64,000 nucleotides of DNA from assembly GCF_018614955.1 (NCBI RefSeq), contig NZ_JAGGNV010000008.1, positions 164,859 through 228,858 of the forward strand, read 5' to 3'. The first letter of the stretch is position 1. Each line of letters starts with the position of its first letter. The position numbers and the translations under genes are program-made. The notes beneath the pieces are model-generated. The model did no database searches. It had not been told where the DNA came from and saw only the letters and a program-made list of their open reading frames with translations. The DNA is from Variovorax paradoxus (GTDB lineage Bacteria; Pseudomonadota; Gammaproteobacteria; Burkholderiales; Burkholderiaceae_C). Of the stretch, positions 62,919 through 64,000 are shown in pieces.

Positions 62919-64000
62919 ATGGCCGGGCCAAGTCGCGTCGGGTCCCGCTCCGCCGCGGGATTACTGCAGGGTGGACTGCCCCGCGACATAGACGTGGACA
63001 CCTGGGCGCCGGTCGACCAGGCTGCACTTCGCCCTGAACACCGAGAGCGGTTTCTGCGGCGCAAGCGGGCCATCCAGATGTACCTCGAAGGTGCGTCGGC
63101 GGCTGAGATTCGGCTTCACACGGGCGAAAGTCGCTCCAACATTTACCGACTGATCGTCAATCGGTGCCTGCTTCCTCATCCTGACGGCAATCTGCACGGA
63201 TGGCGGGGCGCGCTGCCGTTCCTGCGCGTGCAGGGTTACAACCGGCACACGCGGCCGCGAATTGGCGAAGGCGGGACAGGCGCATCGGGGGCCCTTCAGT
63301 GGCTTTTCGCATCTTCTGAAGGCCGATTGTTGGAAAGCCGTTTTCGCGAACAGATTCTGAAGAAGCCAACAGGACTAGAAGGACAACGCAAATCCCGTCA
63401 GTCGTTGTTCCGCTGGTTCATCACTGAGCTTCGTACTCTCGGCTACGAACGCCGAGGTGAGTGGCCCTTCAACGTCGAAAAGTTGGGCTCCGTCACGATC
63501 AATAAGTTCATCGATCGTGTGCTTGCGCAGAATCCACGGCGCCAGCTGCTTCTCCTTGGAGGAGAGGACGCGCGTCGCAAGGCAATTGCTGGCGATGGTA
63601 CCAACCGCCCCGAGTTGTTGCTGTTTGACCGCGTGGAGTGCGACGCGCATAAGCTCGATGGCCGCATGGTGGTGGCAGTGCCGTCGCCCCACGGTGGCTA
63701 TGAAATGCGCAAGATTCACCGGCTATACGTGATCGTCCTCCTAGAGGTCGCCAGCCGGGTCGCGTTAAGCGCCCATCTGAGCTTGCGCCGCGAGGTCGGG
63801 GCCGATGACGTATTGCGAGCCGTCAAGAAGGCGCTGTCACCGTGGTCGCCTCGGCAGCTTCAATTCAGTGACACCGCATATAACGAGGATTCGGGCATGC
63901 CTTCCTCACTCGGGCCGGAGTTTGTCGGTGCATGCTGGGGGGAATTCAGTGTCGACGGCGCCCTAGCCAACGTGTGTAAACTGATCTTGCCCCTGTTGGC
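62919..64000 (+). CDS. TnsB/TniA-like DDE transposase, 3' truncated by window
   Basis: At least 360 residues, open to the window edge. GGAGG 5 bases before ATG 62919 fixes the start. An N-terminal helix-turn-helix segment (EGASAAEIRLHTGESRSNIY, residues 57-76) and RCLLPHPDGNLHGWRGALPF precede a linker, and the rve-type catalytic core begins at FDRVECDAHKLDGRMVVAV with candidate first Asp242. LYVIVLLEVASRVALSAHLS and LREVGADDVLRAV-like text follow. The second Asp is probably in EFSVDGALANV near residue 345, and the Glu lies outside. Members work with an AAA ATPase and a TniQ/TnsD protein, expected to the right. GC and codon use are more mixed than in the left-hand genes. Confidence 0.8.
   Translation, partial: MAGPSRVGSRSAAGLLQGGLPRDIDVDTWAPVDQAALRPEHRERFLRRKRAIQMYLEGASAAEIRLHTGESRSNIYRLIVNRCLLPHPDGNLHGWRGALPFLRVQGYNRHTRPRIGEGGTGASGALQWLFASSEGRLLESRFREQILKKPTGLEGQRKSRQSLFRWFITELRTLGYERRGEWPFNVEKLGSVTINKFIDRVLAQNPRRQLLLLGGEDARRKAIAGDGTNRPELLLFDRVECDAHKLDGRMVVAVPSPHGGYEMRKIHRLYVIVLLEVASRVALSAHLSLRREVGADDVLRAVKKALSPWSPRQLQFSDTAYNEDSGMPSSLGPEFVGACWGEFSVDGALANVCKLILPLL

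Overview
The window reads as chromosomal DNA of a high-GC betaproteobacterium of the order Burkholderiales, most likely family Comamonadaceae and close to Variovorax. That placement is inference from GC content, gene density, frequent ATGA stop/start overlaps, an orphan tricarboxylate-type (Bug) binding protein, and recognisable protein sequences; no database search was possible. No rRNA, tRNA or CRISPR array was found, and no stretch over 300 bases is unexplained.

Layout. 1-5967: the end of an OmpR-type response regulator, its histidine kinase, and a ferric-iron-type ABC importer (binding protein, fused permease, ATPase). 5961-8876: two paralogous LuxR-solo regulators flanking an AraC regulator. 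8877-10462: a complete IS5-type insertion sequence followed directly by a 264-bp non-autonomous hairpin element. Both sit between copies of CTAG that carry the stop codons of two convergent genes. 10463-13711: aldo-keto reductase, MFS exporter and a LysR regulator. 13708-17776: a PqiABC membrane-lipid transport operon (pqiA split in two) and ogt. 17905-21092: a DegT aminotransferase and glycosyltransferase pair, then an endonuclease/exonuclease/phosphatase-family protein. 21230-27202: three MFS exporters, a MocR remnant and a mercuric-reductase-like flavoenzyme.

27347-36228 is a six-gene redox locus: a di-haem cytochrome c lipoprotein, a GMC oxidoreductase, two proteins of unknown function, a Dyp-type peroxidase and a catalase-related haem protein. 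Its make-up suggests an undescribed oxidation pathway. 36195-39415 runs the other way: GST, MATE exporter, DUF2239 and a membrane protein. 39525-44309: tex, an acyltransferase, a patatin-like lipase and a small membrane protein. 44314-46012: a cobalt-type nitrile hydratase operon (alpha, beta, activator). 46098-52746: Bug protein, class A beta-lactamase with a divergent AmpR-like regulator, iron-type alcohol dehydrogenase, two alpha/beta hydrolases and a thioesterase-GNAT fusion.

52783-57184: a Cache-domain kinase and NarL-type regulator next to cstA and its small partner. 57198-62758: ygfZ, then the housekeeping run mltG-tmk-holB-pilZ-tatD ending in an ankyrin protein. 62759-64000: the left end of what looks like a Tn7/Mu-type transposon, with four direct repeats and a TnsB-like transposase that runs off the window; its cargo is out of view.
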